Origin: Lachnospiraceae bacterium
Lineage (GTDB): Bacteria; Bacillota; Clostridia; Lachnospirales; Lachnospiraceae
DNA length: 59,140 bases
Assembly (NCBI GenBank): GCA_022510545.1
Contig: JAFLTG010000007.1
Span: 1 to 59,140, forward strand
Direction: 5' to 3'
How positions within the stretch are numbered: position 1 is the stretch's first letter; every line of letters starts with the position of its first letter. Of this stretch, positions 9,298-18,491 are shown piece after piece. The notes below the pieces were generated by a model, which did no database searches, was not told where the DNA came from, and worked only from the letters and a program-made list of their open reading frames with translations. The translations under genes were made by a program, and so were the position numbers.

Positions 9298-9327
9298 AGA
9301 ATACCACCTCGAAAACAATTTTGTCAA
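9298..9327 (-). promoter_or_regulatory. Candidate glnA promoter
   Basis: TTGACA (9327-9322) and TATTCT (9303-9298) are separated by 18 bases on the minus strand. Transcription would begin about 9291, almost at the first leader hairpin, which is tight, so a second promoter further upstream is possible. Confidence 0.45.
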
Positions 9328-9361
9328 CAATAGAAAGCAAGCTCCGCGAACTTTCTATTGT
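9327..9361. repeat. 11-bp inverted repeat in the glnA upstream region
   Basis: ACAATAGAAAG (9327-9337) and CTTTCTATTGT (9351-9361) are perfect arms around 13 bases. The proximal end touches the -35 box of the candidate glnA promoter, so it could be an operator. No downstream T run makes a terminator call convincing. Confidence 0.5.
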
Positions 9362-9436
9362 CATAAATAAAAGCAAGTCATAATCTGCTAACCGGTGTCA
9401 TAAACTATTAAAAAAGATTTTCTATGGGGATATTTT

Positions 9437-9949
9437 ATGAGTTCCAAAACTAAAATTGTTGTGCTTCATGTAAAAGAATTGATATATACAGGAATTTTTG
9501 CCGTACTCGGCATCCTGTTCATAATCCTGCTCATTATTATGTTTCTGCCGGAAGGTGAGGATAAAAACACTGTTTCCACGATGACGCAGACCAATGTAAA
9601 CAGCTATGTTCCGGGTGTATACACCACTTCGCTGATTCTGAACGACAACATAGTGGAAATAGAGGTTACCGTTGATGAGAATAACATCAATTCCATACGG
9701 CTGGTTAATCTGGATGAAGCTGTTACAACGATGTATCCTCTGATACAGCCTTCATTTGAAGAACTTGCCGAGCAGATTATAACCAATCAGAGTATAGATA
9801 ACATTACATATTCCGATGACAGCAAGTATACTTCAATGGTTTTATTAAATGCGATTACTTCCTCTCTTGATAAGGCTGTAAAAACAGAAACGGAGACTGA
9901 AACCGAGACGGAACCAAGCACCGAATCTGATACTGGAAACAAGCAATGA
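9437..9949 (+). CDS. Membrane-anchored FMN-binding-like protein lacking the flavinylation threonine
   Basis: 170 residues with one N-terminal membrane helix (about 14-36), then one extracytoplasmic domain and a Glu/Thr-rich tail. The layout VPGVYTTSL, IVEIEVTVDENNINSIRLV and YTSMVLLNAITSSLDKA follows the FMN-binding domain of RnfG/NqrC-type proteins. The usual SGAT-TS flavin-attachment motif is replaced by DDSKYTS, so covalent flavin is unlikely. The start follows a GGGGA ribosome site. It diverges from glnA and its stop codon lies in a TGACA palindrome. The family assignment is by eye; it could be a structural homologue with a different role. Confidence 0.55.
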   Translation: MSSKTKIVVLHVKELIYTGIFAVLGILFIILLIIMFLPEGEDKNTVSTMTQTNVNSYVPGVYTTSLILNDNIVEIEVTVDENNINSIRLVNLDEAVTTMYPLIQPSFEELAEQIITNQSIDNITYSDDSKYTSMVLLNAITSSLDKAVKTETETETETEPSTESDTGNKQ

Positions 9950-9987
9950 CACATGTGTCACAATTAATGCAATTGACACATGCGTCA
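9947..9987. repeat. Two copies of a TGACA-N4-TGTCA palindrome
   Basis: TGACACATGTGTCA (9947-9960) begins at the stop codon of the upstream gene, and TGACACATGCGTCA (9974-9987, one mismatch) lies 13 bases on. Exact TGACA-N4-TGTCA copies are also at 1662, 5229, 5420, 10432, 15191, 15512, 17461, 18204, 19025, 23905 and 26961, all inside genes. No protein known to bind this motif comes to mind. Confidence 0.8.
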
Positions 9988-9995
9988 TAAAGTAA

Positions 9996-10060
9996 AAACA
10001 ATATCTTCCGTTTCAGCTTGCACAATAAATCCGGCATAGCTTTTATAGAAGATATTGTTT
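9996..10060. terminator. Long inverted repeat between convergent genes
   Basis: AAACAATATCTTC (9996-10008) and GAAGATATTGTTT (10048-10060) are perfect 13-bp arms around a 39-base loop, between the ends of the plus-strand membrane gene and nadE. Position suggests a two-way terminator; the large loop is unusual and could instead mark a small RNA. Confidence 0.5.
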
Positions 10061-10081
10061 GATTTACTTTTTATGAATATT

Positions 10082-11992
10082 TTAAAGTTCCTCCAACTGT
10101 CTCAGCCACATATCGCCACAGGCATCGGATGGCATTCGCCAGTCTCCTCTCGGAGAAAGTGCTACACTTCCGACCTTTGGACCATCAGGCAGACAGGAAC
10201 GTTTAAACTGCTGGGTAAAAAATCTACGGTAAAAGGTTTTTAACCATTTCAGTATCACTTCATCCGTATACTGTCCTGCAAAAGACAGCTTAGCAATACG
10301 ATAAATCTTAGCCGGTTCAAATCCGCATCTTAACATATAATAGAGGAAAAAGTCGTGCAGTTCATAAGGACCGACCAGATCCTCTGTTTTTTGTGAAATC
10401 ACACCGTCTACCGGAGGAAGAAGTTCGGGACTGACAGGTGTGTCAAGTATATCCAGTAAAATCTCGGACAGGTTGTCATTACCGCAGGTATCGGCATAAT
10501 AGCGCACCAGATGACGCACAAGAGTCTTGGGCACTCCGCAGTTTACTCCATACATAGACATATGATCACCATTATAGGTAGCCCAGCCTAACGCAAGTTC
10601 CGACATATCTCCTGTTCCGATTACCATTCCTCCGGTACTGTTTGCGATATCCATAAGAACCTGTGTACGCTCCCTTGCCTGACCGTTCTCATAGGTTACA
10701 TCATGGTTATCCATATCCTGATCAATGTCATTAAAATGCTGACTTACCGACTCTTTTATATCCACCTCTCTAAGCTCGGTTCCAAGTTCTTTAGTAAGTC
10801 TGCAGGCATTATCATAGGTTCTGTCTGTCGTGCCAAAGCATGGCATAGTTACAGATATAATATTTTTCCTGTCTATCCCCAGCATATCAAAGGCCCGTAC
10901 AGTTACAAGTAATGCCAAAGTTGAATCCAGCCCTCCGGAAATGCCAATTACAGCTGATTTAGAGCCGGTATGCTCAAAACGTTTTTTCAGACCATAGGAT
11001 TGGATTGACAGAATTTCGTTGCAGCGTTTATCCCTTTCTTCTTTTACCGAAGGAACAAAGGGTTGTGGAGCAAACGTCCTTTCAAGCTCGGTGTCCTCTT
11101 CTTCCATATGAAAAGGCACTACCAGATAATTCTCTTTTCCTTCTGTCCTGTATGTTGTCATCCTGCGTCTTTCGTGATTAAGGCGGTGAATGTCGATATC
11201 GGCATAAACAGTCTCGCCTATGAAACGCTTGGCCTGTGCAAGTATAGTACCGTTTTCCGCTATGATATTGTGTCCGCCAAAAACAAGATCCTGCGTAGAC
11301 TCGCCTTCCCCTGCAGAAGTATAGACATAAGCTGCAATCAATCTGGCACTGGAAGATTTAACCAGCATCTCTCTGTAATTATCTTTACCGATGGTCTCAT
11401 TGGAGGCAGAAAGATTGACAAGCACACTGGCACCTGCAAGCGCATGTGATATGGCCGGAGCTTCCGGAGCCCACAAATCCTCACATATTTCACAACCTAC
11501 CACCAGTTCCTTCATAGAATCGGCCTCAAGCAAAATATTTGTTCCAAAGGGGATTTCTTTTTCATCCAACATATATGTTTCGGCAATCTTATTTCCTGGT
11601 TCAAAATGCCTTGCCTCATAAAATTCCGCATATGCCGGAATAAATCGCTTGGGAATCAACGCAAGTACGGCGCCGTCATGAATTGCTGCTGCCACATTGT
11701 AGAGCTTATGGTCTTTTTCCAAAGGCAGCCCTACAAAGACCAGGGCATCACTGCCTTCGGTTTCGTCTGCAACAACCTTAAGCTGCTCTTTCGCCTCACG
11801 CAGAAGCAATTCCTGCAAAAACAGATCTCCGCAGGTATAACCCGTCAGGCATAACTCCGGAAAAACTATGATCTTAGCACCTTTTTCCATAGCACTCTGC
11901 ATACAGGCGCAGATCTGGCGTGCATTATATGCGGGGTCTGCCACTTTGATTTTAGGCGTAACCGCCGCAACTTTTACAAATCCATGCTTCAT
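10082..11992 (-). CDS. nadE: Glutamine-dependent NAD+ synthetase
   Basis: 636 residues, the two-domain form. The N-terminal nitrilase-type amidase (about 1-300) carries the Glu/Lys/Cys triad: Glu46 in FPELCLTGY, Lys115 in LIPKRF and Cys170 in CEICEDLW. The C-terminal synthetase has the ATP pyrophosphatase loop SGGLDS at 352-357. It amidates deamido-NAD with glutamine-derived ammonia passed between the domains, the last step of NAD synthesis. GGAGA lies 8 bases before ATG. The gap to hslO is 2 bases, so they are co-transcribed. Confidence 0.96.
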   Translation of the reverse strand: MKHGFVKVAAVTPKIKVADPAYNARQICACMQSAMEKGAKIIVFPELCLTGYTCGDLFLQELLLREAKEQLKVVADETEGSDALVFVGLPLEKDHKLYNVAAAIHDGAVLALIPKRFIPAYAEFYEARHFEPGNKIAETYMLDEKEIPFGTNILLEADSMKELVVGCEICEDLWAPEAPAISHALAGASVLVNLSASNETIGKDNYREMLVKSSSARLIAAYVYTSAGEGESTQDLVFGGHNIIAENGTILAQAKRFIGETVYADIDIHRLNHERRRMTTYRTEGKENYLVVPFHMEEEDTELERTFAPQPFVPSVKEERDKRCNEILSIQSYGLKKRFEHTGSKSAVIGISGGLDSTLALLVTVRAFDMLGIDRKNIISVTMPCFGTTDRTYDNACRLTKELGTELREVDIKESVSQHFNDIDQDMDNHDVTYENGQARERTQVLMDIANSTGGMVIGTGDMSELALGWATYNGDHMSMYGVNCGVPKTLVRHLVRYYADTCGNDNLSEILLDILDTPVSPELLPPVDGVISQKTEDLVGPYELHDFFLYYMLRCGFEPAKIYRIAKLSFAGQYTDEVILKWLKTFYRRFFTQQFKRSCLPDGPKVGSVALSPRGDWRMPSDACGDMWLRQLEEL

Positions 11993-11994
11993 GT

Positions 11995-12873
11995 CTATTC
12001 TCCATTCATAACTATTTTCTTCAATTCTTCAACTGTAAATCCATAATCTTTGTTACAGAAATGACAGTGCAGTTTAACATCTTCACCCTCATCAATCAAT
12101 TCTTCCAGCTCTTTTTTACCCAGACTTACAAGCACCTTTTTCACTCTTTCCCTTGTGCAGTTACACTTAAACTGTACCGGAGTCTTCTCGGTTATTTCAA
12201 GTCCCATATCGCCAAGCACCAGTTCAAGTATCTGCTCGGGGGTATTGCCTTCATCCAGCATACTTGTTACGGAATCGATACCGGCTATTTTTTCCTCAAG
12301 CTTTGCTATAATCTCTTCCTGTGCAAAGGGCATTAACTGAATAATAAAACCGCCCGCCTGTTTCACAGTATTATTCTTCTCCATAAGTATTCCAAGCGCA
12401 ACACAGGAGGGTATCTGCTCCGACGCTGCAAAATAGTAGGTCAGGTCGTCACCAATTTCCCCGCTTTGCAGTGCCACCTGTGAGGAATAGGGTTCTTTCA
12501 TTCCCATATCTTTTATTACGGTCAGATAACCGTTTCCGATCACTCCGCCTACATCCAGCTTACCAATGGCATTGGGCGGCATCATCGCTTGAGGCGCATT
12601 TGCATAACCCTTCACATTCCCTTGAGAATCTGCGGTTACGGTAAGCCCGCCCACCGGTCCGTCGCCATTGACTTGTAGAGTCAATATATCTTTTTCACCT
12701 TTTAACATACTTCCCATCATTACGGCTCCGGTCATGAGTCTTCCAAGAGCCGCGGTAACTACCGGGCTTAGGTTATGCCTGCTCCTTGCTGTTTCCACCA
12801 TGTCTTTTGAATTAACCGCAAATGCCCTGATCTGTGCATCTGCAGCCGTTGCTCTTATTAAATAATCTGACAT
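11995..12873 (-). CDS. hslO: Redox-regulated chaperone Hsp33
   Basis: 292 residues, the expected size. The N-terminal chaperone domain includes VTAALGRLMTGAVMMGSMLKG. The C-terminal zinc/redox switch is complete, with Cys237-x-Cys239 (FKCNCTRERV) and Cys270-xx-Cys273 (HCHFCNKDYGF). Oxidation releases zinc, unfolds the linker and turns on holdase activity. AGAGGGA precedes ATG. It sits between a methyltransferase gene and nadE with gaps of 18 and 2 bases. Confidence 0.96.
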   Translation of the reverse strand: MSDYLIRATAADAQIRAFAVNSKDMVETARSRHNLSPVVTAALGRLMTGAVMMGSMLKGEKDILTLQVNGDGPVGGLTVTADSQGNVKGYANAPQAMMPPNAIGKLDVGGVIGNGYLTVIKDMGMKEPYSSQVALQSGEIGDDLTYYFAASEQIPSCVALGILMEKNNTVKQAGGFIIQLMPFAQEEIIAKLEEKIAGIDSVTSMLDEGNTPEQILELVLGDMGLEITEKTPVQFKCNCTRERVKKVLVSLGKKELEELIDEGEDVKLHCHFCNKDYGFTVEELKKIVMNGE

Positions 12874-12891
12874 TGTCTTATCCCTCTTTAG

Positions 12892-13710
12892 TTAGTTTTC
12901 CTTTTTGTTCTGCTCACGCGCAACTATATATATTCTTTCACTCTTAGGATTAACCTCTCCGCGGGTATCCGCATCGAAGGCTGCGACAAATTCCATGCCT
13001 GCCTGTTCTACAAGACTTTTCATCTGTTCTAAGCGATAGCCTCTCTGGTAATGAGTTTCTTCAAATTTATAAAAAAGAACTTTTTCTCTGCTTTCACTAT
13101 TATCATTTTTGACAAAAAGAGTTAAATCATACTCATTAATTTCTTCCTCGCTGTGATAATAATTCTCCCAGATAAAACTACAGTCTTCACGGTTTTCCGC
13201 TATAGTTGCATCACCGATCACCACTTCATATTTATAGACGGTATTAAAATCAAAAATGAATAGTCCGCCCGGATAAAGGTAATTATTTACCAGTCGAAAG
13301 GTCGTTAAAACCTCTTCTTCATTTAGTAAATAATTAAGAGAGTCACATACACTGATGACCGCTCCAACCGTGCCATAGAGCTCAAATTCCCGCATATCCT
13401 GCAGCAGATAGAGAATATCCAGACCGGACTTTTCCTTCTTCTCCATAGCTATCTGCAACATTTCCTGGGAACTGTCTACACCTATCATATTATATCCCTT
13501 TTTTGCAAGCAGCTCTGTCAGGGTTCCGGTTCCGCAGCCCAAATCCAGTATGGAATTTTTCTCCTGCCGCAGATTCTCATCCTCCGGAATTTCATCCATA
13601 CCGGGAAAATGCTGTTTCAGCAGCATGGCAATTAAATCACACCAATCCTCGTAAGGTGTTTCATCCATAAATGTATCATAAACTCTTGCAAAATCCGAAT
13701 ATGCTTCCAT
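12892..13710 (-). CDS. Class I SAM-dependent methyltransferase
   Basis: 272 residues. The SAM-binding motif I ILDLGCGTGTLTELL lies at about 54-68, with the acidic strand-2 end MIGVDSSQEML after it and an SVCDSLNYLL segment at motif IV. The opening SDFARVYDTFMDETPYEDWCD is typical of a family of Clostridium-class class I methyltransferases of unknown substrate. It is placed between the GH20 gene and hslO with 17- and 18-base gaps. Substrate unknown. Confidence 0.85.
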   Translation of the reverse strand: MEAYSDFARVYDTFMDETPYEDWCDLIAMLLKQHFPGMDEIPEDENLRQEKNSILDLGCGTGTLTELLAKKGYNMIGVDSSQEMLQIAMEKKEKSGLDILYLLQDMREFELYGTVGAVISVCDSLNYLLNEEEVLTTFRLVNNYLYPGGLFIFDFNTVYKYEVVIGDATIAENREDCSFIWENYYHSEEEINEYDLTLFVKNDNSESREKVLFYKFEETHYQRGYRLEQMKSLVEQAGMEFVAAFDADTRGEVNPKSERIYIVAREQNKKEN

Positions 13711-13727
13711 CTGTCAATCATACCCTC

Positions 13728-16703
13728 TTATTCAGCCTTGATTTCTATATTTCTTATCATACCACAAAAACTGTTTGTGCGGGAGCCGATTCTCTCAAGA
13801 GGGAATACAAAGGTTGCATATTCGTCAAAAGGTTCCGCGTTCCCGAGCATGTCCACAAGTTTACCGTTTACATAGAGACCGGTCTGATTCTGTGAACCTC
13901 GTATCGTCAACGTGACCCATTCATCTTCCGGCAGAGTATAATCAAAGGAATAATCCCTGCCCTCTCTTGAAAAGCCTACTTTTCCGCTCCCTGTCTGGAC
14001 TGCCTTAAATGCGGTCTGGGCATAGGCGCTGTCGGTTTCGAATAGGATTTGTTCTTCATATGCTACATCCATATTCCCTTGTTTATATACTTCAAAACTG
14101 ATACTATATTCTCCCCCGATACCATAACCGTTGCCGTTTCCACCCATGTAACCGGTTTCCACATAAGATGAATTACCTTTCAGAGAAATAGCAGGCTCTA
14201 AACCAAACTCTTCTGTCAGCCTTAGAATTTCCCCTTCCCACTGCTTAAGCGCATAGGGATTGCTGCCCGGAGAACAGCCGATACTCTCATAAAGACTGAT
14301 AAATTCTCCATAGGAGGGCGCATCAATCACCGTATTTTCTCCCCACAGTTTGGTGCTGATAACCCCAAGCGGTTCGAAGAAACGGTCGAACAAATCAACT
14401 TCACTGATACCCACATCCAGACTTCCGCTCATATCATTCCATATCATATAAGACGCACCCAGCATCTTAGGTGAATATGCCGGAACAATCTTCAGATTGT
14501 AATTATCATAAAACCTGTTAGCTTCCCAGTTGTTAAAAATCTCTTCATTATCCAGATAATCATAGCCTCCGCCTGCAATTATATATAAATGATTGTTCTG
14601 CATATTGATAAGTGAATAGCCTTCCTCATACATTTCAATCGGGTCTGCCCATATATCACTCCATATGTTCATTTGAAGATTATCGGCACCGGGTTTAGTC
14701 TTGCCATCCATATTTCCGAGACTTCCCCAGAGACGTACGCTTTCAACTCCTGCCCCATTTTCTTCACCACGGACAAACTCTATGATTTCATTCATATATC
14801 TACGGTAAGTCTCACCGTCACCATAGTACTCATCCATTCCTATATTAACGGCCTCTGCTCCGCTGAATGCTGCCGTATTATTTGCATCATCATCACTATT
14901 AAAATCCACTGTCCGACCGGATTCCTGTACTCCGTTTAAGGCCTCGTACCATATATTCTTTACAAGCTCTCTCGCTTTCTTTTTGCTTAAATCCAGTTGA
15001 TCCGCCGTCTCATTGCTCACTTTCAACGCATATTCCGGAAAAAGTCCGGTGATGGCAAGTGAGTGCGCAGGGGTATCAATCTCCGGTACAACGCAGATTC
15101 CATAAGTTTTCGCATCCGCGATAAAATTTGCAAATTCCTCTGCAGTATACGAATAATCTTCGGATGTCAACCTGTCACCCTTTGCATTTGTGACACTAGT
15201 GTCAATTCTGAATGCAGCATAAGCTGTCAGAGCATTATCAAAAGAATCTGTCAGTCCGCTTGTACCCAATATGACATTATCGTTTAAATGAATGGACAAA
15301 TCATTCATCTTATACCAGGACATATTTTCAACAATCTGATACAACATAGAAAGGGACACCGGCTTTCTCGCCACATCTATGCCAAATCCGCGCACCTTGT
15401 ACTTCGGATAGTCACGAATAATGCCCTGCGGCAGTATTCCGTCTTTTGTTTTCAATATCTGAAGTATGGTTATCGTTCCCCAGTAGATTCCTTTTTCATA
15501 AGCTCCATTTATGACACAAGTGTCATTTATATTGCAGATATAACCTTCCTCGCCAAGCCCGGATGCCGCCCCTTCAGAGTCATAAGCTAAATAAAAGTCG
15601 CCCGATTTAAGGTCATCTATAGTTCCTACTCTCACCGTGATATCGTATCCCATAATTTCATGATAGCGAACTGCAAATAAATTGGCGGTCTGCATAAGAG
15701 CTTCGTCCCCAATTATAATACGTGAATTTTTATCAGGTTTACATTCACCATACGAGCCTTTCCATTCAGTTATAGAGGGAATTACCTGCGGGATTTCATT
15801 TACCGGTAGTTCATTTGATGATATTCCATTTACCTGCATACCATTGTATGCTCCCGATGGTATATCCGTTTTCCCGATACTATCAACTGCATAATCAGCC
15901 GCCGGAATATGCACGGTAAAAGAAATCTCATCCTTATCTTCTCTGTTATCCACACTTTCTACCAGATAACCGACAACCACATCTTTATCCTGTATGGTAT
16001 CGTATATTTCGCCGTCCGCACCGATTATCTGCTCATAATCAGCTCCAAGAAATGTAAGTTTATAGCCATCCGGAGCCTCCGGCATCTTAAGCATACGGCT
16101 GCCATCATCCCGCACTTCAATAACAGGCTCGTCCACATAATAAGCTGCCGGTTTATCCGCATACACTTCAAATTCATATAAAGACACATTCTGGTAAAGG
16201 TTTGAATAATCCTCTTCGTTTTGGGAAACCGCATTGGTTGACAATCGTAAAAATTTAACCGTTTCAGTTTCCGCCAATGCTATCTCCTGCCGTTTTAACT
16301 CCGGTGCATGATCAAACTTCTCCACTACATTCCACTCTTCGCCGTCAAGCGAGCTCTCCAGTTGATATGAAGTCACATTCCTTCTCTCCCATTTCAGCAC
16401 AACAAAAGAAACTGAAATTTCTTCCGGAAATTCCAGTTCTATATAATGGGACGCATTCTCCCAGTTATTCTCACTTGACCATCGGGATGACAATGTCTCA
16501 TCATCACCGTCTATTGCTTTATCTGCCGATAATTCATCTGTCTCCACACTGTCAACCACCGCCTTAACGCCTTTCATAAGTGCAAGGTTCTGGTTTGCGG
16601 ACTTATTATTCCTAACCGGCACTTGTGCCACAATAATTGCAGCCCCTACGGCAATGAACAGAACTATAATTAATATGGCAGAGATTTTTTTCCTATTCCA
16701 CAT
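13728..16703 (-). CDS. Membrane-anchored GH20 glycosidase with discoidin and LamG-like domains
   Basis: About 991 residues from ATG at 16703 (GGAAA 7 bases upstream; a 13-residue longer start at 16742 has a weaker site). Numbered from the longer start: membrane anchor at 17-39, F5/8-type discoidin domain about 60-197, a beta domain about 335-445, the GH20 barrel from RGFGIDVARKPVS (451), PEIDTPAHS (553-561), the catalytic Asp637-Glu638 pair in NIGMDEYYG, and a concanavalin/LamG-like domain about 850-1003. GH20 enzymes release terminal N-acetylhexosamine or lacto-N-biose by substrate-assisted catalysis. It probably acts on host glycans at the cell surface. It contains two of the recurring palindromes. 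Confidence 0.88.
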   Translation of the reverse strand: MWNRKKISAILIIVLFIAVGAAIIVAQVPVRNNKSANQNLALMKGVKAVVDSVETDELSADKAIDGDDETLSSRWSSENNWENASHYIELEFPEEISVSFVVLKWERRNVTSYQLESSLDGEEWNVVEKFDHAPELKRQEIALAETETVKFLRLSTNAVSQNEEDYSNLYQNVSLYEFEVYADKPAAYYVDEPVIEVRDDGSRMLKMPEAPDGYKLTFLGADYEQIIGADGEIYDTIQDKDVVVGYLVESVDNREDKDEISFTVHIPAADYAVDSIGKTDIPSGAYNGMQVNGISSNELPVNEIPQVIPSITEWKGSYGECKPDKNSRIIIGDEALMQTANLFAVRYHEIMGYDITVRVGTIDDLKSGDFYLAYDSEGAASGLGEEGYICNINDTCVINGAYEKGIYWGTITILQILKTKDGILPQGIIRDYPKYKVRGFGIDVARKPVSLSMLYQIVENMSWYKMNDLSIHLNDNVILGTSGLTDSFDNALTAYAAFRIDTSVTNAKGDRLTSEDYSYTAEEFANFIADAKTYGICVVPEIDTPAHSLAITGLFPEYALKVSNETADQLDLSKKKARELVKNIWYEALNGVQESGRTVDFNSDDDANNTAAFSGAEAVNIGMDEYYGDGETYRRYMNEIIEFVRGEENGAGVESVRLWGSLGNMDGKTKPGADNLQMNIWSDIWADPIEMYEEGYSLINMQNNHLYIIAGGGYDYLDNEEIFNNWEANRFYDNYNLKIVPAYSPKMLGASYMIWNDMSGSLDVGISEVDLFDRFFEPLGVISTKLWGENTVIDAPSYGEFISLYESIGCSPGSNPYALKQWEGEILRLTEEFGLEPAISLKGNSSYVETGYMGGNGNGYGIGGEYSISFEVYKQGNMDVAYEEQILFETDSAYAQTAFKAVQTGSGKVGFSREGRDYSFDYTLPEDEWVTLTIRGSQNQTGLYVNGKLVDMLGNAEPFDEYATFVFPLERIGSRTNSFCGMIRNIEIKAE

Positions 16704-16778
16704 AACTGTTTCCACATAACTATTTCTACATAAGTATTTCACTCAATAATGTTAAAACTCTGATTTCCTAAGTTAATT

Positions 16779-17279
16779 TTAAGAAAGTAAAACTCCCAAC
16801 AGTCCATAGGAGAAAATTGACATAATAACAGTCGCTATAGCTATCCCGAGAAGTTCAGCCAGAATCGCCTTTTTAAAATCAATATCCAGAAGCGCTGCGA
16901 TCAAAGAACCGGTCCAGGCGCCCGTTCCCGGAAGCGGAATCCCGACAAACAATACAAGTCCCCAGAACTCATATCTTTTAATTGAATCGCTTTTTCCCAT
17001 AGCACGTGCTTCCAGCTTTTCAATTATTTTTTTACAGAAACTGATATTCTTCAACCACTTAAAAATCTGCTTAATAAAAAGCAGGATAAACGGAATCGGA
17101 ATAATATTTCCAATGATGCAGATCGGAATAGCGGTTACAATTGACACATTTAAAAGTTTGGCAACAATCAAACCACCGCGCAGTTCCAGAATCGGAATCA
17201 TAGAAATAATAAATATAACAACTTTACTTGAAACATACTTCCCCAATGTATTAGCAAACCACACTGCCAAGCTTTCCAT
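16779..17279 (-). CDS. COG2426 small multi-spanning membrane protein
   Basis: 166 residues from ATG at 17279, where AGAGGAGAAAG lies 7 bases upstream; the longer reading from 17336 has no site. About four to five membrane helices are seen. The signature IPILELRGGLIVAKLL and the later GIPLPGTGAWTGSLIA identify the family annotated as small multidrug export (Sm_multidrug_ex). Its transport role is not established. It follows hisC by 68 bases. Confidence 0.85.
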   Translation of the reverse strand: MESLAVWFANTLGKYVSSKVVIFIISMIPILELRGGLIVAKLLNVSIVTAIPICIIGNIIPIPFILLFIKQIFKWLKNISFCKKIIEKLEARAMGKSDSIKRYEFWGLVLFVGIPLPGTGAWTGSLIAALLDIDFKKAILAELLGIAIATVIMSIFSYGLLGVLLS

Positions 17280-17347
17280 AAATGAACTTTCTCCTCTTAA
17301 ATCATATTTAAATCCCTTTATTATATCTTTATGCAAATATATTCCTT

Positions 17348-18424
17348 TTAAATCCTTACAGCCAAAATTTTTTTCAGTGCTTCAAACAATGCGTCCATCT
17401 GCTCGTCGGTACCTATTGTGATACGCAGATAATTGTCAATCCGCGGCTTGTTCCAAAATCTGACATATATGTCACATTTCTTAAGCTCCTCAAAAATCTC
17501 GCCGGCTTGTACACTGCTATGTGATGCAAAGATAAAATTACCGTAAGATTTAGGAAATGTAAAGCCAAGCGCTGTCAGTTCTCTTTCGGTCCGTTCCCTG
17601 GTCGCAATTATTCTGCCACAGATTTCTTTAAAATAAGCTTCATCTTCCATAGATGCAACGCCAAGTTCTAACGCCATATGATTCATTGTGTATGAATTGA
17701 CGGAATATTTTACATCATTTAAGTATCCTATCAATTTCTCGTTACCGATAGCATACCCTATTCTGGCTCCCGCCATAGCCCTTGATTTGGAAAAAGTGCG
17801 GACTATCAGCAGATTATCATATTTGGTAATAAGTGGAAGTGCACTTGTTCCTCCAAAATCAATATAGGCTTCATCAACAATGACAACCACATCCTGATTG
17901 GCCCTGATAATTTCCTCAACCTCATCTATGTCCATAAGCACCCCTGTAGGCGCATTGGGATTGGGAAATATCACGCCTCCGTTAGCTCCCAAGTAGTCCT
18001 CTTTCCGTATGCGAAAATCATCATCCAATGGTTTCGTTTCGTACGGTATACCGTAAACCTCTGCCCATACATCATAAAACGAATATGTTATATCCGGAAA
18101 AAGTATAGGCATATCGGAATTAAAAAAAGTAAGGAAGGCCATAGACAGCACATCATCTGAGCCTACACCGATAAAAATCTGCTCCCTGCCCACTCCATGA
18201 TAACTGACAAGTGTGTCATAAAGTTTGGACTTCTCAGGAAATTCCGGATACAGGCGCAAATTCTGATATTCCAACTCCTTTATCCTGCTTTCAACCAACG
18301 GTGACGGCGGATACGGACATTCGTTGGTATTTAACTTGATTATCCCGTTTTTCTGCGGCTGTTCCCCTGCCACATAGGGTACTACCTTTCTGACATTATC
18401 TTCCCAGTTCATATATCTGTCCAT
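17348..18424 (-). CDS. hisC: Histidinol-phosphate aminotransferase
   Basis: 358 residues, fold-type I PLP enzyme. Visible: IKLNTNECPYPPSP (substrate arm), GVGSDDVLSMAF, FPNPNAPTG, VVDEAYIDF and the PLP lysine in RTFSKSRAMAGARIGY. It transfers the amino group to imidazole-acetol phosphate in histidine synthesis; stand-alone copies in Clostridium-class genomes may also serve aromatic amino acids. No other his gene is in the window. The start may be ATG 18424 or 18412; neither has a clear ribosome site. It contains two recurring palindromes (17461 and 18204). Confidence 0.88.
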   Translation of the reverse strand: MDRYMNWEDNVRKVVPYVAGEQPQKNGIIKLNTNECPYPPSPLVESRIKELEYQNLRLYPEFPEKSKLYDTLVSYHGVGREQIFIGVGSDDVLSMAFLTFFNSDMPILFPDITYSFYDVWAEVYGIPYETKPLDDDFRIRKEDYLGANGGVIFPNPNAPTGVLMDIDEVEEIIRANQDVVVIVDEAYIDFGGTSALPLITKYDNLLIVRTFSKSRAMAGARIGYAIGNEKLIGYLNDVKYSVNSYTMNHMALELGVASMEDEAYFKEICGRIIATRERTERELTALGFTFPKSYGNFIFASHSSVQAGEIFEELKKCDIYVRFWNKPRIDNYLRITIGTDEQMDALFEALKKILAVRI

Positions 18425-18491
18425 ACAGCAATTCTTTGCTATACCTTTCTTATCCCAATTCCAATTTCTTTTTCTGTTACTTGTTTAGGTT

